Assembly: GCF_011492965.1 (NCBI RefSeq)
Contig: NZ_CP045121.1
Coordinates: 3,286,001 to 3,350,000 of the forward strand
From: Rubrobacter marinus
GTDB lineage: Bacteria; Actinomycetota; Rubrobacteria; Rubrobacterales; Rubrobacteraceae
DNA length: 64,000 nt
Direction: 5' to 3'
The translations under genes and the position numbers were made by a program. Below the pieces are notes generated by a model. The model saw only the letters and a program-made list of their open reading frames with translations. It had not been told where the DNA came from and searched no databases. This document shows positions 8,363-17,020 of this stretch, piece after piece (position 1 is the first letter of the stretch; each line of letters begins with the position of its first letter).

Positions 8363-8375
8363 CTTATGTCATAAG
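8363..8375. promoter_or_regulatory. 13-bp palindrome upstream of the 64-residue gene
   Basis: CTTATGTCATAAG is a perfect 6-1-6 dyad. Read on the minus strand it contains TATGAC, a plausible -10, so a regulator bound here would block the promoter of the small gene. Confidence 0.45.
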
Positions 8376-8399
8376 AGTAAGGGCTCCCCCACGCTCACG

Positions 8400-9476
8400 C
8401 TACCCGGGGACGACGGCCAGGGGCCTCACGGGCGACCCGGTCGCCCCGACGAGCTTGAGGGGGGCGCAGACGAAGGTAAAACGGTGCGCCCCCGCCGCCG
8501 CGAGCTCGTCCGTCTTGAGGTTCTCGACGATGTGGATGCCGTGTCGGACCAGCAGGATCAGGTGCCCCGGCAGCAGGCAGCCGAGGTCGGGGTCCACGAG
8601 ACCGGGGACGTCCCAGGCCATGTTGTCCGCCCCGACGGCTAGGACCCCCTTCTCCGCGAGCCAGCGCGAGGCGCCAGAGGACATGCCGGGACCGGCGAGG
8701 TAGCGCTCGGGGTCGTCCCAGAAACGGGTGTTGCCGGTGTGGACGAGCGCGACGCTCCCGGGCTCCACGCTCACGCCCTGCCCCTCGCAGCAGGCCTCGA
8801 GGTCGCGTTCGGTGACGACGCGGCCGGGTTCGAGGGCCTCGACGCCCTCCAGGGCCGCGACGTCGAGGAGGACGCCGGGGCGAGGATCGGGGGTATCTCC
8901 TCAACCCCGTGGCGGAGAAGCCGCGCGGGGACTGTGCCTCGCCAACGGGGACGTCGCCGTGGAGGGTGAGGTCCTCGGCCTGGTGGCAGAGGGCGTCGAT
9001 GTGGGTGCCGGAGTGCTCCCGCAGATCACGACGCCGGCCGCCCCCGTGCGCGGGCCCGCCTCGCCGGGGCGGTACTCGTCCTCGTGGTGGCGGTGGAGGA
9101 GGTAGGAGTAGCCCGCCTGCTTGTGGGCCTCGTGGATCGGCATCTCCGCCGTGCGCGGCTGCTCCAGGTCGAAGACGCGGGAGGAGGGGCCGGGGGCCGG
9201 TGCGGGAGCACGGATCTCCATCGACGCGCCTTCCCGCTCGACGTCGGGCGCTTCTGACGCCGGAGCTTCCGCCGGGGCGTCCCCCGGGGGCTCGCGCTCC
9301 GATAGCAATTCTCCGCCGCTGCCGTAGTTCCCGGGCGGGACGTCGTGCAGGATGACCTTGATGCTCTCCCGTGGCGAGCCGGCGACCTCCTGGAGGGCGT
9401 CGGTGATCCTGCGCACCAGCTCCCTCCTCGCTTGCGTGCTGCGGCCCGCGAGCCACTCGACCCTCACGATCGGCAT
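8400..9476 (-). pseudogene. Tautomerase-cyclase fusion, frameshifted
   Basis: Residues 1-62 are a 4-oxalocrotonate tautomerase domain with the catalytic Pro after Met (MPIVRVEWLAGRS...). A Pro/Ala/Glu linker runs in frame into a cyclase/kynurenine-formamidase-type domain (RVFDLEQPRTAEMPIHEAHKQ...) with the metal motif HSGTHID. Single bases are missing near 9020, 8905 and 8881, after which the cyclase continues (EDLTLHGDVPVGEAQ; VEEIPPILAPGVLLDVAALEG; SVALVHTGNTRFWDD...) to the stop at 8400. An internal ATG at 9221 with GGGAAGG upstream could start the cyclase separately. Likely role is ring or amide hydrolysis in a catabolic route; substrate unknown. Confidence 0.75.
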
Positions 9477-9601
9477 GCCCCTCCTCCGGTTCCTCTCGGT
9501 AGTGTTACCGGGGCAAGTCTGCCAAACCCGCGGCCAGGGTCAACGTCGACGCAGGCGCGGGTTCTATCCGGCGGGCCGAGGGGGCGAGACGCCGCTTCAT
9601 C

Positions 9602-9607
9602 TATAAT
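9602..9607 (+). promoter_or_regulatory. TATAAT -10 of the MHS permease operon
   Basis: Perfect consensus TATAAT; transcription would begin near 9614. This places the in-frame GTG at 9611 upstream of the transcript and supports TTG 9653 as the start. No good -35 is visible. Confidence 0.6.
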
Positions 9608-9652
9608 TCCGTGCGAGGTGGGCAGGGGTTCCGCGAGGTCTGGGGGAAGCTC

Positions 9653-10994
9653 TTGGAGAGGACGGACGGGGCAGGGGAGATACCGAACTCCGTGCGCAAG
9701 GTCGTGGTCGCCAGCTTTATCGGGACGACGATCGAGTGGTACGACTACTTTATCTACGGGACCGCGGCGGCGCTCGTCTTCCCCGCGCTCTTCTTCCCGG
9801 GCTTCGGCGAGACCACCGGGACGATCCTCTCGTACACGACGTTCGCGGTGGGGTTTCTGGCGCGGCCGCTGGGCGGGCTCGTCTTCGGGCACTACGGGGA
9901 CAAGATCGGGCGCAAGTCCATGCTCGTCCTTACGCTCCTGATCATGGGCGTCGCGACCTTCCTCGTCGGGTGCCTCCCGACCTACGCGGCGATCGGGGTG
10001 GCGGCGCCGGTCCTACTCGTCGTGCTCCGCCTGCTGCAGGGGATCGGGCTCGGCGGCGAGTGGGCGGGGCCGTCTTGATGGCCGTCGAGCACTCGCCCGA
10101 GGGGAGGCGCGGCCTGAACGGGAGCTGGCCGCAGGTCGGGGTCCCGGCAGGGCTCGTGCTCGGGACGGGGTCTTCGCCCTCGCCTCGGCGCTGCCGGAGG
10201 TGACTTTCATGAGCTGGGGCTGGCGCGTGCCGTTCCTGTTGAGCGCCGTCCTGATCGCGGTCGGTTTCTTTGTGCGGCTCTCGGTGAGCGAGAGCCCGGC
10301 CTTCGGGCGGGTGCGGGAGTCGGGGACGGAGGCGCGGATGCCGATCGTCGACGTCCTCAGGACCTACCCGAGGAACGTCGCCCTCGGCGTGGGCTCCAGG
10401 ATCGGTATAGACGCGGCGTTCTACGTCCTCGCCGTGTACACGCTCACCCACGTCGCGTCGAACCTGGGGCTGCCGCAGGGGCTCGGGCTCGTGGCCGTCT
10501 CCGTCGCGGCGCTCGTCGAGATCTTTACGATCCCGGCCTTCGCCTCGCTCTCGGACAGGGTGGGGCGGCGCCCGCTCCTGATCTTCGGGGCCGCCTTTAT
10601 GGGGCTGTGGACCTTCGCGCTCTTCGGGCTCCTGAACACGAGGGCCCCGGTCCTCGTGATAGTGGCGATCGTCGTGGGGCTCGCCGTTGGGCACGCCGCC
10701 GTCTACGGGGTGCAGGGCAGCTTCTACGCCGAGCTCTTCGGGACGAGGGTGCGCTACTCGGGGGCCTCATTCAGCTACCAGATCTCCGGCATCTTCGGCG
10801 GCGCCCTCGCCCCCATCGTCGCGACCGCCCTCTACCCCGTGGGCGGGACCGCCCTGATCTCCGCCTACATCGCGGCCCTGTGCCTCCTGAGCGTGGTCTG
10901 CTACGCCCTCGCGGAGGAGACGTTCCGCAAGGACATAGACGCCGACGAGGAAGAGGAGCGCCGGCTCGTCGCCGAACAGGGCGGGCGGGCTTGA
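9653..10994 (+). pseudogene. MFS transporter, metabolite:H+ symporter (MHS) family, frameshifted
   Basis: A 12-helix permease of the shikimate/proline-betaine MHS type. The first part shows VVVASFIGTTIEWYDYFIYG and the loop motif GHYGDKIGRKS; the later part has LSDRVGRRP. One base is missing near 10067 (GGEWAG|AVLMAVEHSPEGRRG) and another near 10170 (LVLGTG|VFALASALPEVTFMSWGWR), both in GGGG runs, after which the protein continues to 10994. TTG 9653 follows GGGGGAAGC. The stop (TGA 10992-10994) is 11 nt before the hyuA start, so it probably imports the HyuAB substrate. Confidence 0.82.
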
Positions 10995-11005
10995 GGGGCG
11001 ACGCC

Positions 11006-12979
11006 GTGCGGCTCGGGGTGGACGTCGGCGGGACTTTCACGGACCTCGTCGCCCTCTCGGAGGGCCGCCTCGTGACCGCTAAGGTGCCCTCGACGCCGCG
11101 CGACCAGTCCCAGGGCGTGATGAACGCCGTGGGCGCCTCCGGGGTGGAGGCCCCGGCGGTCGTCGCCCTCGCCCACGGGATGACGGTCGCCACCAACGCC
11201 CTCCTGGAGCGGCGCGGGGCCCGCACGGCGCTCGTGACGACGGAGGGGTTCAGGGACGTGCTGGAGATCGCGCGCCAGAACCGGCCCTCCCTCTACGACC
11301 TGGCCCGGGATCGGCCCCCCACCCTCGTCCCGCGCGATCTCCGCTTCACCGTGAGGGAGCGGATGGGGCCGGAGGGCGAGATCGAGCCGCTCGACGAAGA
11401 GAGCCTTGGGGAGGCCGTCGCCGCCGTCCGCGGGGCGGAGGTCGAAGCGGTGGCGGTCTGTCTCCTGTTCGCGTTCGCGCACCCGGAGCACGAGAGGCGC
11501 GTCGGGGAGGTGTTGAGGGAGGCGCTCCCGGAGATCCACGTCTCCCTCTCGAGCGAGGTGCTGCCGGAGTTTCGCGAGTACGAGCGGTTCTCGACGACCG
11601 CGGCCGACGCGTACCTGGGCCCGCGGCTCGCCGCCTACCTGAGGAACCTCGCGGGGAAGGCGAAGGAGGCGGGGGTCCCCGCGCCCCTGATCATGCAGTC
11701 CTCCGGCGGCGTCGTCCCGATAAACGATGCGATCTCCGACGCGGCGGGCTGCGTCCTCTCGGGACCGGCGGGCGGGGTCGTGGGGGCCGCGTACGTGGGA
11801 GCTCTCGGCGGCTATGGGGACCTGCTGAGCTTCGACATGGGCGGGACGAGCACGGACGTCGCGGCGATCATAGACGGCGAGGCCCAGACGACGACCGAGA
11901 CGGTGGTCGCCGGCGTCCCCATAAAGCTGCCGATGGTCGACGTCCACACGGTGAGCGCGGGCGGCGGCTCGATCGCCTGGGCGGACGCCGGCGGAGCCCT
12001 GCGCGTCGGCCCCCACTCGGCCGGGGCCGAGCCGGGCCCCGCCGCCTACGGCAAGGGCGGCACGGAGCCGACCGTCACGGACGCGAACCTCTACCTCGGC
12101 TACCTGCCCGACGGCGCGAAGCTCGGCGGCGAGGTGGTCCTGAGCCGCGAGCGCTCGGAGGAGGCGCTCCGGAAGCTCGGCGAGGGAGTGGGGCTGGACG
12201 CCTCGGAGGTGGCCCTGGGGATCGTGCGGGTCGCCAACGCCGAGATGGTGCGGGCGCTCCGGGTCATCAGCGTCGAGCGCGGCCTCGACCCGCGCGAGTT
12301 CGCCCTCCTCGCCTTCGGCGGCGCCGGGGGCATGCACGCCTGCTCCCTGGCCGAGGAGCTCGGCATGGAGACGGTCCTCATCCCGCGCGCGGGCGGCGTC
12401 CTGAGCGCCCTGGGGCTCGCCATCTCCGACCTCCGGCGCGACTACGTGCGGCCGTACCTCACGGGCCTCGCCGACGCGGAGGCCGGGGAGGTGGAGCGCC
12501 GGTTCGGGGAGATGGAGGGGGCCGCCGCGAAGGACCTCGACGGGCCGCAGTTCACGCGCCGGGCGGACCTGCGCTACGGGGGGCAGTCCTTCGAGCTTAC
12601 GGTGGAGGCCGGCGCCTTCGACGGCCTGGAGGCTCGTTTCCACGACGCCCACGAGAGGCGCTACGGCTACCGGATGGACGGCGAGCGCGTGGAGCTCGTG
12701 AACCTGAGGCTCGTAGCGACGGTGCCCGTCGAGAAGCCGGCCCTGGAAGAGGGGCCGCAGGAAAGGGACGCGGAGGCGGGGCGCCGGGGGGCGAGCTTCG
12801 ACGAGGGCGGCGCGTCCCTCGTGGAGGTCCCCGTGCTGGACCGGGAGGGGATGGGCAGGGGATCGGAGGTCTCGGGGCCGGCGATAGTGGAGTTCGGGGA
12901 GGCGACCTGCGTGGTGAGACCCGGGTGGCGGGGAACGGTGGACGGGGTCGGGACGCTCGTCCTGGAGAGGGGGCGGTAA
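11006..12979 (+). CDS. hyuA: Hydantoinase/oxoprolinase subunit A (ATP-dependent, actin-like fold)
   Basis: 657 residues. HyuA-type subunit that couples ATP hydrolysis to ring opening of hydantoins, 5-oxoproline or related lactams, or, in relatives, carboxylates acetone/acetophenone. N-terminal hydantoinase domain begins GVDVGGTFTDLVAL; the hydantoinase A domain contains LSGPAGGVVGA, FDMGGTSTDVA and GGGSIAW, the ASKHA nucleotide-binding signatures. GTG 11006 sits 7 nt from GAGGGG; TTG 10991, overlapping the permease stop, is an alternative. hyuB follows after one base. Substrate cannot be assigned. Confidence 0.92.
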   Translation: MRLGVDVGGTFTDLVALSEGRLVTAKVPSTPRDQSQGVMNAVGASGVEAPAVVALAHGMTVATNALLERRGARTALVTTEGFRDVLEIARQNRPSLYDLARDRPPTLVPRDLRFTVRERMGPEGEIEPLDEESLGEAVAAVRGAEVEAVAVCLLFAFAHPEHERRVGEVLREALPEIHVSLSSEVLPEFREYERFSTTAADAYLGPRLAAYLRNLAGKAKEAGVPAPLIMQSSGGVVPINDAISDAAGCVLSGPAGGVVGAAYVGALGGYGDLLSFDMGGTSTDVAAIIDGEAQTTTETVVAGVPIKLPMVDVHTVSAGGGSIAWADAGGALRVGPHSAGAEPGPAAYGKGGTEPTVTDANLYLGYLPDGAKLGGEVVLSRERSEEALRKLGEGVGLDASEVALGIVRVANAEMVRALRVISVERGLDPREFALLAFGGAGGMHACSLAEELGMETVLIPRAGGVLSALGLAISDLRRDYVRPYLTGLADAEAGEVERRFGEMEGAAAKDLDGPQFTRRADLRYGGQSFELTVEAGAFDGLEARFHDAHERRYGYRMDGERVELVNLRLVATVPVEKPALEEGPQERDAEAGRRGASFDEGGASLVEVPVLDREGMGRGSEVSGPAIVEFGEATCVVRPGWRGTVDGVGTLVLERGR

Positions 12980-12980
12980 T

Positions 12981-14525
12981 TTGGACCCCGTAACCCTCTC
13001 CGTACTCGCGAGCGCTCTGGGCGGGATCGCCGAGGAGATGGGGGCGGTCCTGATCCGGGGCGCCTACTCGTCGAACATAAAGGAGCGGCGCGACTGCTCG
13101 ACGGCCCTCTTCGACGCGAAGGGGCGGATGGTCGCCCAGGCCGAGCACATCCCGGTCCACCTCGGCGCGATGCCCGAGGCGGTCGCCGCGGTGATGGGCA
13201 GGAGCCCCGAGCCCGGCGACGTCTTCGCCATAAACGACCCGTACTCCGGCGGGACCCACCTGCCGGACATCACGCTCGTCTCCCCCGTGGCCCACGAGGG
13301 CGGGATCGTCGGCTACGCCGTCACCAGGGCGCACCACTCGGACGTCGGCGGGATGCGGCCCGGGAGCATGCCGAGCGACTCGCGCGAGATCTACGGGGAG
13401 GGCATCATCATCCCCCCGGTCCGCCTCGTGCGCCGCGGGGAGTACGTCGACGACGTGCTGGACCTCCTCCTGGCGAACGTCCGCACCCCGGCGCTCAGGC
13501 GCGGGGACCTGCGCGCTCAGATCGCCGCGAACAACATCGCGGGGGTCCGCGTCGGCGAGCTGATCCAGCGTCGCGGCGAGGACGTGGTCCTGGAGGCGTT
13601 CGACGAGGTGATCTCCTACACCGAGAAGCGCACCCGCGAGGCGATAAGGGACCTCCCGGACGGCGAGTTCTCGGCCGAGGACTTTCTCGAAGGGGACGGC
13701 ACGACGGACGAGGACATCCCGGTGAGGGCGACCGTGAGGGTGGACGGCGACGGGATGACGGTGGACTTCGCCGGCACCTCGGGCGCCGTCCGGGGCAACG
13801 TCAACTGCCCGCTGCCGGTGACCCGCTCGGCGTGCTACTTCGCCCTGCGCGTCCTCCTCCCCAAGGACGTCCCGGCGAACGCGGGGACCTACGCCCCGCT
13901 GGAGATCAGGGCCCCCGAGGGGAGCCTCGTCAACGCGAAGAGGCCCTCGGCGGTCGTCGCCGGCAACGTAGAGACGAGCAACAGGATCGCCGACACCGTC
14001 CTCGCGGCCCTCTCCGGCTTCGCCCCGGACGATCTGCCGGCCCAGGGGCAGGGGACGATGAACAACGTGATCATCGGCGGCTCCGGGGCCGGGGGCTGGA
14101 CGTACTACGAGACGATCGGGGGCGGCCAGGGGGCGAGCCGCAGGGGCCCCGGGCCCTCGGGCGTGCACGTCGGGATGAGCAACACCCTGAACACCCCCGT
14201 CGAGGCCTTCGAGCTCGAGTACCCGATGCGCGTGCGGCGCTACGAGCTCCTCTACGGCTCCGGCGGCGCGGGCGAGCACCGCGGCGGCGACGGCATCGTC
14301 CGCTCGATCGAGGTGCTCGAAGGGGGGGCGAGCTTGTCGCTCTTGACGGACCGGCGCCGCTACGGGCCGCGCGGGACGAACGGCGGCGAGCCCGGCGCGG
14401 TCGGCGAGAACCTCCTGAACGGCGAGGGGCTGCCGGCGAAGACGAGCCGGGAGCTGGAGGCCGGCGACGTCGTCACGGTGAAGACGCCGGGCGGCGGCGG
14501 GTACGGGCGGGAGGAGCCCGGGTAG
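12981..14525 (+). CDS. hyuB: Hydantoinase/oxoprolinase subunit B
   Basis: 514 residues, full length for HyuB. Recognisable HyuB blocks include KERRDCSTALFDAKGRMVAQAEHIPVHLG, NDPYSGGTHLPDITL, and the Gly-rich C-terminal TPGGGGYG. It partners HyuA as a heteromer. TTG 12981 is one base after the hyuA stop, with GGAGAGGGGGC just upstream, so the pair is translationally coupled. The gene is intact. Together with the upstream permease it forms a compact uptake-and-hydrolysis operon. Confidence 0.92.
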   Translation: MDPVTLSVLASALGGIAEEMGAVLIRGAYSSNIKERRDCSTALFDAKGRMVAQAEHIPVHLGAMPEAVAAVMGRSPEPGDVFAINDPYSGGTHLPDITLVSPVAHEGGIVGYAVTRAHHSDVGGMRPGSMPSDSREIYGEGIIIPPVRLVRRGEYVDDVLDLLLANVRTPALRRGDLRAQIAANNIAGVRVGELIQRRGEDVVLEAFDEVISYTEKRTREAIRDLPDGEFSAEDFLEGDGTTDEDIPVRATVRVDGDGMTVDFAGTSGAVRGNVNCPLPVTRSACYFALRVLLPKDVPANAGTYAPLEIRAPEGSLVNAKRPSAVVAGNVETSNRIADTVLAALSGFAPDDLPAQGQGTMNNVIIGGSGAGGWTYYETIGGGQGASRRGPGPSGVHVGMSNTLNTPVEAFELEYPMRVRRYELLYGSGGAGEHRGGDGIVRSIEVLEGGASLSLLTDRRRYGPRGTNGGEPGAVGENLLNGEGLPAKTSRELEAGDVVTVKTPGGGGYGREEPG

Positions 14526-14551
14526 CGTCTTCCAGATCTAGGGGGATCGTT

Positions 14552-14565
14552 TACCATTGAAGGCA
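14552..14565 (+). promoter_or_regulatory. Leaderless promoter of the P450 gene
   Basis: TACCAT (14552-14557) ends 7 nt before ATG 14565, with no Shine-Dalgarno between. Transcription would start at or next to the start codon. Confidence 0.5.
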
Positions 14566-15935
14566 TGACGAACGTCGCGCGAAGCTTTGGTACCATGCCG
14601 CCCCTCCCGCCCGGTCCGAGGGGCAGCTTTCTGACCGGGAACCTCCCGGAGTACGTGCCGGACCAGCTCGGGTTTCTGGAGCGGTGCGCGAGGGAGTACG
14701 GGGACGTGACCCGGCTCAGGTTTCTGAACGTGCCGCTCTACCTCCTGAGCCACCCCGACCACGTCGAGTACGTGCTGGTCCGGAACAACCGCAACTTCAT
14801 CAAGGACCGGGCGGAGCGCTCGGGGCTGCGGTTTCTGGGGCAGGGCCTCCTGACGAGCGAGGGGGACTACTGGCGGCGCCAGCGCAGGCTCGCCCAGCCG
14901 GCGTTCCACCGGCAGAGGATCTCGGCCTACGGCCGGACGATGGTCGAGAGCGCCGAAGGGTTGCTCGACGCCTCGTGGCGGGACGGCGCGACGCGCGGCA
15001 TCCAGGAGGACATGTCTCGCCTCACCCTGGAGATCGTCTCGGCGACCCTCTTCGGCGCCTCCATGACGGAGGAGCTCGAGGAGGAGGTCGGGGAGGCGTT
15101 GGAGGTGGTGATGGGGCGCTTCACGGGCGGCGTCCTGTTCAAGGTGCCGGAGCGGATACCTACCCCCGCGAACCTCCGCTTCCGACGCGCCGTCCGGCGT
15201 CTGGAGGAGATCATCTACGGCATCATCCGCGAGCGCAGGCGCTCTCCAGGCGGGGACGGGGGCGACCTCCTCTCGATGCTCCTCGCGGCGCGCGACGAGG
15301 CGACGGGCGAGGGCATGACGGACCGCCAGCTTCGCGACGAGGTGCTGACCGTGTTTCTGGCCGGGCACGAGACCACCGCCCTGAACCTCTCGTGGACCTG
15401 GCACCTGCTCGCCGGGCACCCGGAGGTGGAGGAGAAGCTGCACGAGGAGCTCAGGGAGGTCCTGGCCGGCCGCGCCCCGGAGACCTCCGACCTCCCCAGC
15501 CTGCGCTACGCCGACGCGGTGATAAAGGAGTCCACGCGGCTCTACCCGCCCGTCTGGGGCTTCGGCCGCGAGGCGCTCGCGGACTGCGAGATCGGGGGCT
15601 ACCGGGTCCCTAAAGGGACGCAGGTGGTCGTCAGCCAGTGGGTGATGCACCGCGATGAGCGCTACTTCGGGGAGCCGGAGACCTTTCGCCCGGAGCGCTG
15701 GCTGGATGGCTCGACGGACGGCCTCCCGAAATACGCGTACTTCCCCTTCGGCGGCGGACCGAGGCTGTGCATCGGCAGCGGCTTCGCGAAGATGGAGGCG
15801 GTCCTCCTGCTCGCGACGGTCGCCCGGAGGTTCCGGCTGCGGCACGCGTCGGGGCAGGAGTCGGTCAGGCCCCTGCCCTCCCTCACCCTCCGCCCGGACA
15901 ACGGCCTCCGCATGGTCCTCGAAGAGCGGCGCTAG
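14565..15935 (+). CDS. Cytochrome P450
   Basis: 456 residues, soluble, no membrane anchor. I-helix AGHETT (266-271), K-helix ESTR (322-325), PERF-like FRPERW, and the heme loop FGGGPRLCIG with the axial Cys at 402. The proline-rich PPLPPGPRG start and overall motifs resemble the CYP102/CYP4-type fatty-acid or terpenoid hydroxylases found in actinobacteria rather than the small camphor type. No ferredoxin or reductase gene is adjacent, so electrons must come from a remote partner. It starts 39 nt after hyuB but with its own -10, so a link to hydantoin metabolism is weak. Confidence 0.93.
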   Translation: MTNVARSFGTMPPLPPGPRGSFLTGNLPEYVPDQLGFLERCAREYGDVTRLRFLNVPLYLLSHPDHVEYVLVRNNRNFIKDRAERSGLRFLGQGLLTSEGDYWRRQRRLAQPAFHRQRISAYGRTMVESAEGLLDASWRDGATRGIQEDMSRLTLEIVSATLFGASMTEELEEEVGEALEVVMGRFTGGVLFKVPERIPTPANLRFRRAVRRLEEIIYGIIRERRRSPGGDGGDLLSMLLAARDEATGEGMTDRQLRDEVLTVFLAGHETTALNLSWTWHLLAGHPEVEEKLHEELREVLAGRAPETSDLPSLRYADAVIKESTRLYPPVWGFGREALADCEIGGYRVPKGTQVVVSQWVMHRDERYFGEPETFRPERWLDGSTDGLPKYAYFPFGGGPRLCIGSGFAKMEAVLLLATVARRFRLRHASGQESVRPLPSLTLRPDNGLRMVLEERR

Positions 15936-16017
15936 CGCGCCGCGGGGGTCCGCCCGCTCGCGGGTAGCCGTAGTCTCGTGCCTCGGTCCGCCGGGGTGTT
16001 GTTCTGGCGCGGTGGGG

Positions 16018-16030
16018 TAGACTCGCACGG
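16018..16030 (+). promoter_or_regulatory. Leaderless promoter of the 16030 hydrolase
   Basis: TAGACT (16018-16023) ends 6 nt before GTG 16030, without a ribosome site. Confidence 0.5.
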
Positions 16031-16941
16031 TGCCGACGACCACCGCCACAGACGGGTCCACCGTGGTGTACGAGTCCCACGGGGAGGGACCGCCGCTGCT
16101 GCTCATCCCCGGGCTCGGGTTCGGGCCCTGGGCCTGGTTCAAGCAGGTCCCCGCGCTCTCGCGCCGCTTCCGCGTCCTGACCTTCGACCTTCGGAGCCCG
16201 CGGGACCCCGAGCACGGCGTCGCGGAGCTCGCCCGGGACGCGGCCGTGTTGCTCGAACGCTCCGGCGTGGGGAGGGCTCACGTTCTGGGCACCTCGCTGG
16301 GCGGCTTCGTGGCCCAGGAGCTCGCGCTCCGGAGGCCGGATCTCGTGGACGGTCTGGTGCTCGTCAGCACGAGCTACGGCGGCCGCGGGGACGCGCGGAT
16401 GTCCCCGCGGACGCTCGCGGCGATGTTCGGGGTGGGCTCCTTCAGCCCCAGGGGTGCTGCGCGCAAGGGCTTGAAGGCCGCGACCTCCGGCGCCTACAGG
16501 TCCCGCTTCCCCGGGGAGTTCGAGGAGATCGTGAGCACGCGCCTGGCCCGCTCGCCGTCGCCCTTCTCCTACCTCCAGCAGGCGAGGGCCGGAGCGGCCT
16601 TCGACGCCTCCCCGAGGGTCCGGAACATCTCCGCGCCGACGCTCGTGATCCACGGCGCCGAGGACCGCTACGTGCCCGTCGCCAACGCCGTCGCCCTGGC
16701 CCGCGCCATCCCGAACGCGAAGCTGCGCATCCTCGACGACGCCGGCCACCTCGTCTTTATCGAGCGCGCCGAGGAGTTCAACGAGGAGGTCGCCTCCTTC
16801 CTGCTGGGCTACGAGGAGCCGGCGGCTTCCGGCGACCGGGGGCGCTCCGCCCAAGGGGGGACGCTGCCGGGCTGGGTCCGCAGCCTGCGGCGGGTCCCCG
16901 GGCGCGTGGCCCGGAAGCTGCGCGACCGCCTCTCCGGCTAG
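16030..16941 (+). CDS. Alpha/beta hydrolase, paralogue of the gene at 6611
   Basis: 303 residues. HGEGPPLLLIPGLGFGPWAWFKQVP, nucleophile elbow GTSLGG, acid in GAEDRYVP and His in DAGHLVFIERA give a full catalytic triad. It aligns along its length with the 6611-7393 protein but carries an extra basic C-terminal tail of about 40 residues (GWVRSLRRVPGRVARKLRDRL) that could form an amphipathic helix. GTG 16030 is leaderless. Function unknown beyond serine hydrolase. Confidence 0.88.
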   Translation: MPTTTATDGSTVVYESHGEGPPLLLIPGLGFGPWAWFKQVPALSRRFRVLTFDLRSPRDPEHGVAELARDAAVLLERSGVGRAHVLGTSLGGFVAQELALRRPDLVDGLVLVSTSYGGRGDARMSPRTLAAMFGVGSFSPRGAARKGLKAATSGAYRSRFPGEFEEIVSTRLARSPSPFSYLQQARAGAAFDASPRVRNISAPTLVIHGAEDRYVPVANAVALARAIPNAKLRILDDAGHLVFIERAEEFNEEVASFLLGYEEPAASGDRGRSAQGGTLPGWVRSLRRVPGRVARKLRDRLSG

Positions 16942-17007
16942 CCCGCAAGCTCCGCGGGCGCTTGCATGCAAATTACCGCACAAACAGCGGCAGAGGCCGT
17001 TCTCCGG

Positions 17008-17020
17008 TAGCATACGCCCA
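17008..17020 (+). promoter_or_regulatory. Leaderless promoter of the BAAT-like gene
   Basis: TAGCAT (17008-17013) ends 6 nt before ATG 17020; no ribosome site is present. Confidence 0.5.

Noticed and set aside
10901-14279. Long antisense frames over hyuA and hyuB
   Set aside because: They mirror the codon structure of intact genes with clear family motifs; no independent evidence for coding.
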